A stretch of DNA of 64,000 nt. It comes from Acidipropionibacterium sp. Its GTDB lineage: Bacteria > Actinomycetota > Actinomycetes > Propionibacteriales > Propionibacteriaceae. Below, one piece after another: positions 7,359 through 17,051 of the stretch; within the stretch, counting starts at the first letter, position 1; every line of letters begins with the position of its first letter. The position numbers and the translations under genes were made by a program. The notes below the pieces were generated by a model that saw nothing but the letters and a program-made list of their open reading frames with translations, did no database searches and was not told where the DNA came from. Where the stretch lies: contig JALCLH010000014.1 of NCBI GenBank assembly GCA_022647765.1, forward strand, positions 1 to 64,000. Reading direction: 5' to 3'.

Positions 7359-9022
7359 ACGGTGAGCTCCCCCAGCCGGTCGGTGAGGGCCATGTTCTCC
7401 GAGTAGTCCACCGGACAGGCGATGACGTGCACGCCGCCGTCGTCCAACGCCTCCCGCAGAGTCGGGGCGAGCTCATCGGCCGCGGTGATGAGGTGCCCGG
7501 TCGCGCCGAAGGAGGCCGCATAGGCCACCAGATCCGGGTTGGTGAAGTCGACCGCCTCATGGCGCCCCAGCTCCATGTCCATCTTCCACTTGATCAGCCC
7601 GTAGGCGTCATCGACCCACACCAGGGCCACCAGCGGGATCTTCTCGCGCACCGCGGTCTCGATCTCCTGGGAGTTCATCAGGAAGGCGCCGTCCCCCATC
7701 GCTGCCAGGATCTTGCGGTCCGGCACCGCCAGGGCCGCTCCCAGAGCCCCAGGCAGGGTCCACGCCATCGTCGAGAGCCCGTTGGAGATCACGCAGGTCT
7801 CCGGTGCCTCGGTCGGATAGAGCCTGGCCATCCACATCTTGATGGCGCCGGTGTCGACGAGCACCAGATCCTCATCGCCCAGAGCCTGGCGGATCTCGTA
7901 GACGACGCGCTGCGGTTTCATCGGGAAGGAGTCGTCGGCCGCCCCCCGCTGCAGCTCGTCGTGGAGGAGCCGCCGGATCGGGGCGTGCGGGAAGTTGAAG
8001 GGCTTCAGCTCGGCCTCCTGGGCCGCCCAGGTGAGTGCCCGCAGCGAGTTCGCGACGTCGGCCTCGATATTCACCGAGATCTGATAGTCGGCGTCCTCGT
8101 CCTGGGCGAAGCAGTTGACGTGAATGATGGTCTTGTCGCCGGTGGGGTTGATCCGCGCCGGGGCGAACTCCTGCAGCTCGTAACCCACCGCGAGGATGAC
8201 GTCGGCCTTGTCGAAGGCGAAGTTCTCGTAGTCGTGACGCATGAAGCCCACCACCCCCAGCGCGTTGGGGTGCGAGTCGGGCAGTACGCCCTTGGCCTGG
8301 AAAGTGGTGGCCAGCGGCAGATTGAGGGTCTCCACCAGCTCGCGCAGGGGCTCCTCGGCGTGCGCCCGGGCCACCCCGTGACCGGCCAGCACCACCGGCG
8401 ACTTGGCGCTGCGCAAGGCGTCGATCGCGGCGTTGATCTGGACGACGTCGGGGGCGGCGCGATGGGTCGGGCGGGCGACCAGCGGCACGATCGAGGTGTC
8501 GACGCGCTCGGCCTCGATGTCCTGGGGCACCGCGAGATAGGTGGCGCCGGGGCGCTCGGCCTGGGCGAGGTCGAAGGCCTTGCGCATCATCTCCGGCACC
8601 GCCTCGGGGCGCTGGATGGTCGCCGACCACTTGGTGACGGGCCTGAACATCGTCTCGAGGTCGACGATCTGGTGGGACTCCTTGAAGATCCGGTTGAGCC
8701 CGACCTGGGCGGAGATGGCCACCACCGGCACGGAATCGGTGGTGGCATCGGTGACGCCGAGCAGCAGGTTGATCGCGCCGGGGCCCAGTGTCGCGGTGCA
8801 CACCCCCGCCCTCCCGGTGAGGCGGCCGTAGACGTCGGCCATGAAGGAGGCGCCCTGTTCGTGACGGACCAGGACGAAGCGGATGTCGGGGTCGTCGTCG
8901 ATCTCCTTGACGAGCTGGATGTTCTCCTCGCCCGGGATGCCGAAAACCACCGAGACGCCTTCCTGTCGGAGGCATTCGGTGATGAGGCGGGCGACAGTGC
9001 GTTCAGTGTTCACGGGTGACAT
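7349..9022 (-). CDS. alsS: Acetolactate synthase, catabolic (AlsS) type
   Basis: ThDP-dependent enzyme of 557 residues that condenses two pyruvates to 2-acetolactate. The N-terminal PYR domain has FGIPGEENI and the catalytic glutamate in RHEQGASFMADVYGRLTG. The C-terminal PP domain has the ThDP-Mg motif GDGAFLMNSQEIETAVREKIP. The single-subunit architecture, and the absence of an adjacent small regulatory subunit gene, favour the catabolic form feeding acetoin or butanediol rather than the IlvB/IlvN pair. The related pyruvate oxidases cannot be fully excluded by eye. The ATG start (MSPVNTERTVARL) has a weak purine-rich GGGGAAAG upstream. Confidence 0.85.
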   Translation of the reverse strand: MSPVNTERTVARLITECLRQEGVSVVFGIPGEENIQLVKEIDDDPDIRFVLVRHEQGASFMADVYGRLTGRAGVCTATLGPGAINLLLGVTDATTDSVPVVAISAQVGLNRIFKESHQIVDLETMFRPVTKWSATIQRPEAVPEMMRKAFDLAQAERPGATYLAVPQDIEAERVDTSIVPLVARPTHRAAPDVVQINAAIDALRSAKSPVVLAGHGVARAHAEEPLRELVETLNLPLATTFQAKGVLPDSHPNALGVVGFMRHDYENFAFDKADVILAVGYELQEFAPARINPTGDKTIIHVNCFAQDEDADYQISVNIEADVANSLRALTWAAQEAELKPFNFPHAPIRRLLHDELQRGAADDSFPMKPQRVVYEIRQALGDEDLVLVDTGAIKMWMARLYPTEAPETCVISNGLSTMAWTLPGALGAALAVPDRKILAAMGDGAFLMNSQEIETAVREKIPLVALVWVDDAYGLIKWKMDMELGRHEAVDFTNPDLVAYAASFGATGHLITAADELAPTLREALDDGGVHVIACPVDYSENMALTDRLGELTVQL

Positions 9023-9138
9023 CTTTCCCCATGCGAGAAGGAAAACCGTTGCCGTCCGCTGAATGGCGGTGGCGCCGCTAACCTGTTCGGGTGCGGACCG
9101 CGGGTTGCCCATGGTCCGGAAATCGAGAGGATGTCATA

Positions 9139-10542
9139 GTGGCGGACTCAGATAGTCCTGCAGTGCCTGCTGCCGCGATCGACAGGATCGACAGGGTGAA
9201 CGAGGGGGTCGGCATGATCACCCGGCTCCCCGACGACGACGAGTTGCGCGAACGCGGGCATGCCCAGCGCGAGGTCGTCAAGCGGTCGGCGCTCTCCCGG
9301 GTGCCGAAAGACGGTCGCGACCCGATGGGAGTTCTCGAGGCGCAGAACCAGGACCGGGTTCCCGACCTCCTGCCGCTGCGGCGCGAGCGGATGTCCGCCA
9401 GCGTCTTCACCTTCTACCGGGGCACCGCGGCGATCATGGCCTCCGATCTTGCCGAGGAGCCGGACTCCGGCATCTACGTGGCGTCCTGCGGGGACGCCCA
9501 TGTCAGCAACTTCGGATTCTACGGATCTTCGCAGCGATCCCTGCTGTTCGACCTCAATGACTTCGATGAGGCCGCCTGGGCGCCGTGGGAGTGGGACGTC
9601 AAGCGCCTGGTGACCAGTGTGGTGGTGGCCGGCCGGGCCACCGATCGCGATCCCGACGTCGTGGCCGATGCGGCCCGGGGGACGGTGCGGGCCTACCTGC
9701 GCGCGCTGGAGGCCGACTCCGAGCTGGATCCCGTCAGTCGCTTCTACCTTCACTTCGACGCGGCCTCGGCGCGGGAGGGCCTCGATCCGCAGTCTCAGCA
9801 GGTGCTGGACAAGGCGGCCGAACGTGCCCGCAGACGAACCGGCGATCGCGCCGCCAGGCGCCTGACAGCGCTCGACGACCAGGGCCGGGTGCGATTCGTC
9901 GAGTCGCCGCCGGCGATGACCCACGCCGACGAGCAGATGATTCCGGCGATGCAGGAGGCGATCACCAACTACCTGGCCTCGGCATCGGTCGACGTGCGGC
10001 TCCTGATGCGCCAGTACCGGATCGTCGACGCGGCCCGCCGCGCGGTCGGCGTCGGCAGCGTGGGAACCCGCTGCTATCTCTTCCTGCTCCAGGACGGCGA
10101 CGGGCACTCGATGATCCTGCAGGCCAAGCAGGCCGGGCGCAGCGTGCTGGAGGAGTACGGCCACGCCCCTCAGCCCGATGAGCTGACCGAGACCATCGCC
10201 ATCAACGGCGAGGGTGCGCGTGTGGTGGGTCTCCAGCACATCCTGCAGGCCCAGTCGGACCCCTTCCTGGGCCACCTTCCCGGCCTGGTGGGCGACTTCT
10301 ACGTGCGCCAGTTCCACGACATGAAGGGCGGGATCGAGATCGACACCCTCGACGACATCCCGTTCCGCAGGTACGCGGCGGCCTGCGCGGTGCTGCTCGC
10401 GCGAGCCCATGGCCAGTCGGGCAACTCCCCGGAGATCCTCGGATACGCCGGCAAGGGCAAGTCCGTGGTCCGCAACCTCGTCGAATGGGCGTACGCCTAC
10501 GCCGACCTCGCCGAGAAGGACTACGCGGAGTTCCTCGGCTGA
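9139..10542 (+). CDS. DUF2252 family protein
   Basis: A 467-residue DUF2252 protein, a family with a kinase-like fold common in actinobacteria and of uncertain function. Visible blocks are MSASVFTFYRGTAAIMASDL, CGDAHVSNFGFYGS, FDLNDFDEAAWAPWEWDVKRL and RQFHDMKGG, with the HxxNFG and DxNDFD motifs resembling phosphotransferase catalytic loops. A GTG start follows GAGAGGA by 7-8 nt. It diverges from alsS and converges with the P-type ATPase gene, overlapping its end by 22 nt. Confidence 0.88.
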   Translation: MADSDSPAVPAAAIDRIDRVNEGVGMITRLPDDDELRERGHAQREVVKRSALSRVPKDGRDPMGVLEAQNQDRVPDLLPLRRERMSASVFTFYRGTAAIMASDLAEEPDSGIYVASCGDAHVSNFGFYGSSQRSLLFDLNDFDEAAWAPWEWDVKRLVTSVVVAGRATDRDPDVVADAARGTVRAYLRALEADSELDPVSRFYLHFDAASAREGLDPQSQQVLDKAAERARRRTGDRAARRLTALDDQGRVRFVESPPAMTHADEQMIPAMQEAITNYLASASVDVRLLMRQYRIVDAARRAVGVGSVGTRCYLFLLQDGDGHSMILQAKQAGRSVLEEYGHAPQPDELTETIAINGEGARVVGLQHILQAQSDPFLGHLPGLVGDFYVRQFHDMKGGIEIDTLDDIPFRRYAAACAVLLARAHGQSGNSPEILGYAGKGKSVVRNLVEWAYAYADLAEKDYAEFLG

Positions 10543-13271
10543 GCGACGCCGGAATCGGCAGACGTCCCATAAGTTGGTCTGGTCCACCACAGCTTGAACA
10601 GCTCCACCAGGGCGAACACGATGAGGGCGGCCAGCAGCGAGATCCCCCAGGTGCGCGCGGAGATGGCGGTCACCGCGAACCAGTCCTGCATGAAGGGCAG
10701 GTAGGTGAACAGCAGCTGCAGCGCGATCAGCAGCCCGGACATCTTCCACACCATCGGATTGCTGGCGAACATGCCCTTCGCGAATGCCGAGCCGTGCAGA
10801 TTGCGGCAGGAGAACAGATACATCAGCTGGCCGAGGACCAGGGTGGCGACGGCGGCGGTCTGCGAGTACGCCGTGCCGGCGCCGACCGCCCGCTCGATGG
10901 AGAAGACGGCGAATGTCGCCGCGGCCACCAGCACCGAGGCGAATGCGACCAGGGCGAGGTCGCGGGCGCCGATGAGCTGGGCCTTGGGCGAGCGGGGAGG
11001 CCGGTCCATCAGCCCGGGCTCGGCGGGCTCGAAGACCAGAGCCAGGGCCAGGGTGACGCTCGTGACGAGATTGACCCAGAGGATCTGCACGGGGGCCAGC
11101 GGCAGCGCGAATCCGAGCAGCACCGCGACCAGAATGACCAGCGACTGGGCTCCGTTGGTCGGCAGCAGGAAGAGCACCGACTTGCGGATGTTGTCGTAGA
11201 TTCGCCGGCCCTCCTCGATCGCGCGTTCGATGGTCGCGAAGTTGTCGTCGGCGAGCACGATGTCCGCGGCCTCCTTCGTGGCCTCGGTGCCCTTGATCCC
11301 CATCGCGACGCCGACATCGGCGCGGGTGAGCGCCGGGGCGTCGTTGACCCCGTCCCCGGTCATCGCGACGACCTGGCCACTGCGCTGCAGGGCGCGCACG
11401 ATGCGGATCTTGTGCTCGGGACTGGTGCGCGCGTAGACGTCGACATCGGCGACCAGATGCTCGAGGTGGGACTGCGACATCCCCTCGATCTCGGCCCCGG
11501 TGAGGGTCAGCGGCGCATCGCCGGCCCGCGTCTCGGCGTCCTCGGTCACGATGCCGAGCTGCTGGGCGATGGCGGTCGCGGTGCCCGCTTGGTCGCCGGT
11601 GATCATCTTCACCCGCACCCCGGCGTGATGGCAGGTGCCGATCGCGGCGGCGGCCTCGGCCCGCGGCGGATCCATGATGCCGACCAGGCCGAGCATCTCG
11701 AGGCCGGAGCCGAGATCCTCGTCGTCGAGCTCGTCGGCAGTGGGGGCTGGACGCCTCGCCGCGGCCAGCACGCGCAGTCCCTGCTCCGAGAGGCGGTCGA
11801 TCTGTTCGTTCCAGAACTCGAGGTCCAGGGGCTCCGACCCGTCTCCGGCGGCCTGCGTCGAGCTGCGGGCGAGCACACCATCGGGAGCGCCCTTGAGGAA
11901 GACGCTGCGGGCGTCGTCGGGGCCGACGGCGAGGGTGGCCATGAACTTGGTGGCCGAGTCGAAGGGCACCTCGGCGGCGCGCCGGTAGCTCTCCGCGGAG
12001 AACCCGTGCTTGAGCGCCAGGGCGCGCAGCGCTCCCTCGGTCGGCTCGCCGACCAGCTGCCAGGACTCGCCGTCCTGAACGACCTCGGCGTCATTGCACA
12101 CCCCCATCACCGCGATGAGCGCATCGAGTTCGGCCTTCGCGGCGTCCCCGGCCGTGGTTCCGCCGGCGGGCTCGATGGCGCCGGCCGGCTCGTAGCCCTC
12201 GCCGGTGACCTGGAAGACGCCGCTCCTGGTGCGTACGGTGAGCGCGGTCATCTCGTTGCGGGTCAGCGTTCCGGTCTTGTCGGAGCAGATCACCGAGACC
12301 GAGCCCAGCGTCTCGACCGACTGCAGGTGCCTGGTGATCGCCCTGCGCCGTGCCATCTGCTGGACGCCCAGCGCCAGTGTGATGGTGACCACCGCCGGCA
12401 GGCCCTCGGGCACCGCGGCGACGGCGAAGCCGATGGCGGCGTTGATCAGGTCGGCGGCGTCTCCCCCGTGCAGCAGCCGGCCGATGGCGAACATCGCGAC
12501 TGCCGCCAGGATCACGACCAGCGCGATCGTCGAGCCGAAGCGGTTGAGCTGGCGGGCCAGCGGCGTCGGCTCCGACTCCACGCCCGCGACCAGCTGCTGG
12601 ATGCGTCCGATCTCCGTGTCGGATCCGGTCGCGGTGACGATGCCCACGCCGCGGCCGGCCGAGACGATGCTGCTGGAGAAGGCCATGCAGGTGCGGTCGC
12701 CCACTCCCGCGTCGGGCTCGACCGGCTGGATGTTCTTGTCCGCGGGGACGGCCTCCCCGGTGAGGGCGGATTCCTCGATGCGAAGGTTGTCGGCGGAGAT
12801 GAGACGGAGATCGGCCGGCACCCGATCCCCCGGCGTCAGGCGCACCACATCCCCCACGACCAGGTTCTCGGTGCCGAGTTCGGTCCAGGCGCCGTCGCGC
12901 AGGACGGTGGCGGAGGTCGACAGCATGTTGCGGATTCCGGCCAGGGCCTGCTCGGCCCGGCCCTCCTGCACGAATCCGATGACGGCGTTCGCCACGGCCA
13001 CCACGAGGATGACTGTGAAGTCGATCCAGTCGCCGTAGATCGCCTTGAGCCCGGCCGAGACCAGCAGGATGTAGATGAGCACGTCGTTGAAATGCGACAG
13101 GAAGCGCAGGACGGCCGGCGAGCCCTTCGGCTCGGGAAGCCGGTTGGGGCCGCTGTCGGCCAGGCGCGTGGCGGCATCTGCGGAGGCGAGGCCGGAGCTC
13201 GGATCGCTGCCGAGATCGGTGGCCACCTCCGATGCGGGACGCGCGTACACGGAAATCTCTGAGCTGGTCAC
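10521..13271 (-). CDS. Cation-transporting P-type ATPase (P2-type)
   Basis: A 916-residue ion pump. It has an N-terminal cation-ATPase domain, the TGE actuator motif in ESALTGEAVPADKN, the phosphorylation site ICSDKTGTLTRN, the hinge MTGDGVNDAPAL, and about ten membrane segments ending in a C-terminal cation-ATPase domain (ILWVNLVTSVTLALALVFEP). This architecture matches P2-type Ca2+ or Na+/K+ pumps; the ion cannot be fixed from sequence alone. A GTG start follows GAGAGGAG. The gene begins 10 nt after plsC ends, so the two are probably co-transcribed. Confidence 0.9.
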   Translation of the reverse strand: MTSSEISVYARPASEVATDLGSDPSSGLASADAATRLADSGPNRLPEPKGSPAVLRFLSHFNDVLIYILLVSAGLKAIYGDWIDFTVILVVAVANAVIGFVQEGRAEQALAGIRNMLSTSATVLRDGAWTELGTENLVVGDVVRLTPGDRVPADLRLISADNLRIEESALTGEAVPADKNIQPVEPDAGVGDRTCMAFSSSIVSAGRGVGIVTATGSDTEIGRIQQLVAGVESEPTPLARQLNRFGSTIALVVILAAVAMFAIGRLLHGGDAADLINAAIGFAVAAVPEGLPAVVTITLALGVQQMARRRAITRHLQSVETLGSVSVICSDKTGTLTRNEMTALTVRTRSGVFQVTGEGYEPAGAIEPAGGTTAGDAAKAELDALIAVMGVCNDAEVVQDGESWQLVGEPTEGALRALALKHGFSAESYRRAAEVPFDSATKFMATLAVGPDDARSVFLKGAPDGVLARSSTQAAGDGSEPLDLEFWNEQIDRLSEQGLRVLAAARRPAPTADELDDEDLGSGLEMLGLVGIMDPPRAEAAAAIGTCHHAGVRVKMITGDQAGTATAIAQQLGIVTEDAETRAGDAPLTLTGAEIEGMSQSHLEHLVADVDVYARTSPEHKIRIVRALQRSGQVVAMTGDGVNDAPALTRADVGVAMGIKGTEATKEAADIVLADDNFATIERAIEEGRRIYDNIRKSVLFLLPTNGAQSLVILVAVLLGFALPLAPVQILWVNLVTSVTLALALVFEPAEPGLMDRPPRSPKAQLIGARDLALVAFASVLVAAATFAVFSIERAVGAGTAYSQTAAVATLVLGQLMYLFSCRNLHGSAFAKGMFASNPMVWKMSGLLIALQLLFTYLPFMQDWFAVTAISARTWGISLLAALIVFALVELFKLWWTRPTYGTSADSGVAQPRNSA

Positions 13272-13281
13272 TGGACTCCTC

Positions 13282-14130
13282 TCAGCCGAGCCAGTTGGGC
13301 GGCTCGGGACGGGGAACGCGGATCTTCTGGCGCGGGTCGTAGCGGTCGGGCGGGGCGGGCTCGTTCCTGATCTCGGCGACCAGATCGGTGATCGCGTCGA
13401 TCATCCGGGCCCCGGCCTCGACGATCGCCTCATGACTGCGGGCCTGTTCGGCGATCTCCTGCTCGGTGGTGTGCGGCCTGACGGCGTCCGCGATGCCGGG
13501 AACCAGGCCGGGGCGGAAGGAGTCGTAGAGGTCGTCCAGATGCAGCGGCTCGCCGCACAGGATGCTGATGGTCGTGCGCGGTAGCAGCCGGGGCAGATGA
13601 AAACCGTGGGCGGGAAGCATCCGGTCGGCGCCGGTCTGTCCCAGGGGCACCACCGGGCAGCGGGCGGCCAGTGCGACCCGGGCCGCGCCCGAGCGGGCCG
13701 TCATGGGCCAGCCCTGCGGGTCGGCGCCGCGGGTGGCTTCGGGGTAGATGACGACCGCCTCACCGGCTTTCAGGGCGTCGATCGCGTTCTGCAGTCCGAC
13801 GCCGGCCGTCGCGCTGGCGCGCTGGATCGGGATCTGGCCGCAGTGGCGTCCGAGCCAGCCGATGCCGGGTACGTGCCACAGCTCCTCCTTGCCGAGGTAG
13901 CGCGGCCAGCGCCCGGAATAGACGAGGTACTCCCCCATCAGGATCGGGTCGATGTTGGAGAGGTGATTGGCCACCAGCAGGACCCCGCCGTTCTGGGGCA
14001 CGCGGTCCTGGCGGCGCCAGTCCCGCCGGATGAACGGGCTGAGGGTCACATGAAGCGATGTGGCCAGGACCCGGTAGACGCGCTCGTCGTCGGCAGCTGC
14101 GGTGGATGTCACTGTGGTCGTGCTCCTCAT
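13282..14130 (-). CDS. PlsC-type 1-acylglycerol-3-phosphate acyltransferase
   Basis: A 282-residue membrane-associated acyltransferase with the catalytic NHxxxxD box (NHLSNIDP), the substrate motif YPEATRGADP (equivalent of FPEGTRS) and a VPLGQTG block. It probably acylates lysophosphatidate or a related glycolipid acceptor. The ATG at 14130 (MRSTTTVTSTAAADDERVYR) is chosen because the frame further upstream has no family resemblance. The P-type ATPase follows after 10 nt. Confidence 0.87.
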   Translation of the reverse strand: MRSTTTVTSTAAADDERVYRVLATSLHVTLSPFIRRDWRRQDRVPQNGGVLLVANHLSNIDPILMGEYLVYSGRWPRYLGKEELWHVPGIGWLGRHCGQIPIQRASATAGVGLQNAIDALKAGEAVVIYPEATRGADPQGWPMTARSGAARVALAARCPVVPLGQTGADRMLPAHGFHLPRLLPRTTISILCGEPLHLDDLYDSFRPGLVPGIADAVRPHTTEQEIAEQARSHEAIVEAGARMIDAITDLVAEIRNEPAPPDRYDPRQKIRVPRPEPPNWLG

Positions 14131-14268
14131 CCTCGATCGGCTCAGCACCTCGAACGATATACGGGCGGGCCGAGAGCCCCGCATGTTGAAGCGGCGGAGC
14201 TGCGGCTGCGCAATAGTGTGGGGTGTTCGGGGCACAGGCCACGTCATCTGACAGTCAGGAGTTGCGAG

Positions 14269-14793
14269 ATGCGCATCCGAGCCGCGCGCGAGACCGACGC
14301 CGAGGCCATCACGGCGATCTACAACGACGCCGTGGTGAACACCACCGCCATCTGGAATGAGGCGACGGTGGACGCGGCGAATCGGGTTGCGTGGATGACG
14401 GAACATTCGGCCGCTGGGTTCCCCGTCCTGGTCGCGGTCGACGACGCCGACGTGGCGCTCGGATATGCCACCTTCGGAGAATGGCGCGACTGGGACGGAT
14501 ACCGGCACACGGTGGAGCACTCCGTTTATGTGCGCGCGGACCGGCGGGGTCAAGGGCTCGGGAAGGCCCTTCTCGGCGCGATCATCGAGGAGGCGCGCCG
14601 CATCGGAAAACATGTGATGGTCGCGGGCATCACCAGTGAGAATGCGGGGTCGATCCGGCTCCATGAGGATTTGGGATTCGTGCGGGTCGGAGACATGCCC
14701 CAGGTCGGCGCGAAATTCGGGAGGTGGCTCGATCTGACTTTCATGCAGCTCATTCTCGACGACCGGTCTTCACCCGGCCCGGCCGCAGACTGA
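14269..14793 (+). CDS. GNAT acetyltransferase, phosphinothricin/methionine-sulfoximine type
   Basis: A 174-residue GNAT enzyme closely resembling Pat/MddA proteins: MRIRAARETDAEAITAIYNDAV at the start, then TAIWNE, GYATFGEWRDWDGYRHTVEHSVYV and the acetyl-CoA loop RRGQGLGKALLGAII, ending with SIRLHEDLGF. These enzymes N-acetylate methionine sulfoximine, methionine sulfone or phosphinothricin. AGGAG precedes the ATG. It is divergent from plsC and transcribed alone. Confidence 0.88.
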   Translation: MRIRAARETDAEAITAIYNDAVVNTTAIWNEATVDAANRVAWMTEHSAAGFPVLVAVDDADVALGYATFGEWRDWDGYRHTVEHSVYVRADRRGQGLGKALLGAIIEEARRIGKHVMVAGITSENAGSIRLHEDLGFVRVGDMPQVGAKFGRWLDLTFMQLILDDRSSPGPAAD

Positions 14794-14892
14794 TAGGCGA
14801 AGGTCGGTCAGAATGTCAGCTACCTGGGCCGTGATTCGCCCCGATATCTGATGTCGTTGGCACCCCGCTCCGACGGTGGGTCATCGTCCGGC

Positions 14893-15234
14893 TCACGCCC
14901 GTGGACTCGAGGCCTGGCCCGCGGCCTCGACGAGCACCACGCCGATGACGATGAAGACGAGTCCGACGATCGCCCAGCTGCCGGGCCGCTCTCCGAAGAT
15001 GACCCAGGCGATCAACGCTGTGAGCGCCACTCCGACTCCGGCCCAGATCGCATATCCGGCCGAGAGGCCGACACCGTGCGCGAGTGCGAAGGAGAACAAC
15101 CCGAACGCGGCGCCGTATCCGGCGACCACGCCGCTCCACCAGGCCCAACTCGCGCCCGGAAGGGTGGCGGCCCGCATCGCGGTCGTCCCGCCCACCTCGG
15201 CGAAAATCGCCCCCGCCAATGCCCACCAACCCAT
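14893..15234 (-). CDS. SMR-family multidrug/guanidinium exporter
   Basis: A 113-residue four-helix protein of the small multidrug resistance family: MGWWALAGAIFAEVGGTTAMRAA carries the essential Glu in TM1, GYAIWAGVGVAL is the conserved TM3 block, and GERPG links TM3 and TM4. It exports quaternary ammonium compounds or guanidinium as a dual-topology dimer. It is divergently transcribed from a TetR gene, with a palindromic operator between them, so drug-inducible repression is likely. Confidence 0.88.
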   Translation of the reverse strand: MGWWALAGAIFAEVGGTTAMRAATLPGASWAWWSGVVAGYGAAFGLFSFALAHGVGLSAGYAIWAGVGVALTALIAWVIFGERPGSWAIVGLVFIVIGVVLVEAAGQASSPRA

Positions 15235-15283
15235 GGCCTGCGCCTCCTTGTTTAATCCTTCGGGCCTCCGGATCTCAATGCTA

Positions 15284-15299
15284 TACCGGACGTCCGGTA
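15284..15299. promoter_or_regulatory. Palindromic TetR operator
   Basis: TACCGGACGTCCGGTA is a perfect 16-bp palindrome centred between the divergent SMR and TetR genes, 10 bp before the TetR ATG. It is the obvious site for autoregulation and control of the exporter. Confidence 0.75.
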
Positions 15300-15309
15300 C
15301 ACTACTCGC

Positions 15310-15888
15310 ATGGATTCCAGCGACGAGAGTGATGCATCTGTCGAAGCCTCGGTTGTTCCCGGTACCACGGACGCGCGCGGTCGCATCCTGGACGCCGCGG
15401 CGCGACTGTTCGTCGAGCACGGCGCGGACGGCGTCACCATCGCGGCGGTGGCGCGGGCAGCCGGAGTGAGCAAGGGCGGGCTGTTCTACCACTTCGCCTC
15501 CAAGGAGGCGCTGATCGAAGGTCTGGTGGATCGATATGTGGAGAGCTTCGACAGGCTCATCACTGCCGCGGGCGATACGCCGGGAGCGGCGACACTGGCC
15601 TGGCTCGACTCCGCGGGAGCCGCCGAAGGGCCGGCCGACCGCGCCACCCTTGCCATGCTGGCCGCCGCCGCATCTTCGCCACGCGCCCTCGCCGCTCTCC
15701 AGGAACGGTACCGGATCTGGCAGTGCAGGCTCGAGGACGACGGGGTCCCGGCCGACATCGCGGCATTGATCCGTGCCACTGTCGATGGACTCTGGTTCGC
15801 CGACGCCTTCGATCTCTCCCCGGCGCCCACCGAGACCCGCCTGCGTGTGCTCAGCCGTCTTCGCGCACTCGTCGAACAGCAGATCTGA
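15310..15888 (+). CDS. TetR-family regulator
   Basis: A 192-residue TetR protein with an HTH at about 23-68 (RILDAAARLFVEHGADGVTIAAVARAAGVSKGGLFYHFASKEALI) and a C-terminal ligand domain resembling TetR_C in regulators of efflux pumps. The first 20 residues are Ser/Asp-rich. It is probably the repressor of the divergent SMR exporter through the palindrome at 15284-15299. Confidence 0.9.
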   Translation: MDSSDESDASVEASVVPGTTDARGRILDAAARLFVEHGADGVTIAAVARAAGVSKGGLFYHFASKEALIEGLVDRYVESFDRLITAAGDTPGAATLAWLDSAGAAEGPADRATLAMLAAAASSPRALAALQERYRIWQCRLEDDGVPADIAALIRATVDGLWFADAFDLSPAPTETRLRVLSRLRALVEQQI

Positions 15889-16087
15889 GTTCAAGGATTG
15901 CGCGGATCAGTGGCGGACGATGATTTCCGGTCGCCGCTTGAGACCTCAAGAACTGAGATCTAGGCAATGATGGTGCGCTGAATCCACATATGTACACAAT
16001 CTGGAAATCATGTTTCGTGTGGTTCGTGCAATCATGGGGCTCATGATTCCGACTGGCGAACCGGTCTGTGCGACGCACCCCGCAGGC

Positions 16088-17047
16088 ATGCAGACTTCTC
16101 CGGAGGAACGGTCGCGCATCCCGGCCGACCGTGACCTGGACCCAGCCGAACCGGTGGCGATCATCGGCGCCGGAGCGATCGGAATTTTCCTCGCCGCCGC
16201 CCTCGCCCGTGCCGGACATCCCCTCGCAGTTTGCGGTGGACGCCCCTTCGACCACATCGAGATCACCGATGGCGAGACCACCGAGAGCTTCCCGGTCCAC
16301 CACATCACCCGACCGGAGGATGTTCGGCCGCACCACCTCGTCATCGTCGCCGTGAAGGCCCAGAACACGCCCGACGTGGCAGCGTGGCTCCACGCCACCG
16401 TCACCGACAAGTCCATCGTGCTCGTGGCTCAGAACGGCATCGAGCACCGGGAACGCGTCGCTCCCTATGTCGGCGGCGCGGCGGTCGTTCCCGCGATCGT
16501 CTACGTCCCTGTCGACCGGACTGCGCCGGGCCGGGCGGTCGTCCACCGTCCCGCCGACCGCGACCTCACCGTGCCCGACGACCCTGCAGCGGTCGCCGTC
16601 GCCAAGGAACTGTCCGCTGGGGAGATTCGCGTGGAGAACACCCGGGATTTCACCACTGCCGCCTGGCGCAAAGTCCTGATCAATATGGGCAGCAACCCCA
16701 TCACCACCCTCACCGGCCGCGGCACCGAGGTCACCCGCGACCCTGGCATCGCACGATATCTCCTGGGCCTGCTCACCGAGGTCGCCGCCGTCGCACGTGC
16801 TGATGGCGCACATATCGATGGACAAGCCCCTGCCGAGACCATCGCCTGGCTACAACACCTTCCCGATGGCTCGTCCACATCCATGCTCCAGGACCGCCTC
16901 GCCGGACGACCACTCGAACACGACGCCCTCACCGGCGCTGTCCTCCGCGCTGCCCACCGCCATCAACTCGAGGCTCCCCACGTCGAGTCGCTCCACGCAT
17001 TCCTCCCTGCGATAAACCAGAGCCCAGACGGAAAGGCCCGAGTCTGA
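16088..17047 (+). CDS. Ketopantoate reductase-like oxidoreductase (ApbA/PanE)
   Basis: A 319-residue NADP-dependent enzyme with an N-terminal Rossmann motif VAIIGAGAIGIFLAAALARAGH, the catalytic-lysine region VAVKAQNTPDVAAWL, and the C-terminal helical domain with WRKVLINMGSNPITTLTG, HIDGQAPAETIAWL and EHDALTGAVLRAAHRHQLEAPHVE. It fits 2-dehydropantoate 2-reductase or one of its many paralogues. The start is uncertain: 16088 is used, but in-frame ATGs at 16034 and 16043 exist and none has a clear ribosome-binding site. It marks the left edge of the accessory region. Confidence 0.82.
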   Translation: MQTSPEERSRIPADRDLDPAEPVAIIGAGAIGIFLAAALARAGHPLAVCGGRPFDHIEITDGETTESFPVHHITRPEDVRPHHLVIVAVKAQNTPDVAAWLHATVTDKSIVLVAQNGIEHRERVAPYVGGAAVVPAIVYVPVDRTAPGRAVVHRPADRDLTVPDDPAAVAVAKELSAGEIRVENTRDFTTAAWRKVLINMGSNPITTLTGRGTEVTRDPGIARYLLGLLTEVAAVARADGAHIDGQAPAETIAWLQHLPDGSSTSMLQDRLAGRPLEHDALTGAVLRAAHRHQLEAPHVESLHAFLPAINQSPDGKARV

Positions 17048-17051
17048 TGGG

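Noticed and set aside
6793..7365. Plus-strand 190-codon frame
   Set aside because: No family resemblance, crosses the inverted repeat and the hydrolase remnant in another frame.
1013..8975. Long open frames antisense to real genes, e.g. plus strand 957-2363 and 4202-6190
   Set aside because: High-GC shadow frames rich in Gly/Arg/Asp with no family motifs, overlapping well-supported genes.
16010..16088. Longer N-terminus for the ketopantoate-reductase-like protein
   Set aside because: The upstream part lacks similarity to the family and lies in AT-richer promoter-like sequence; the shorter start was kept, with uncertainty noted.
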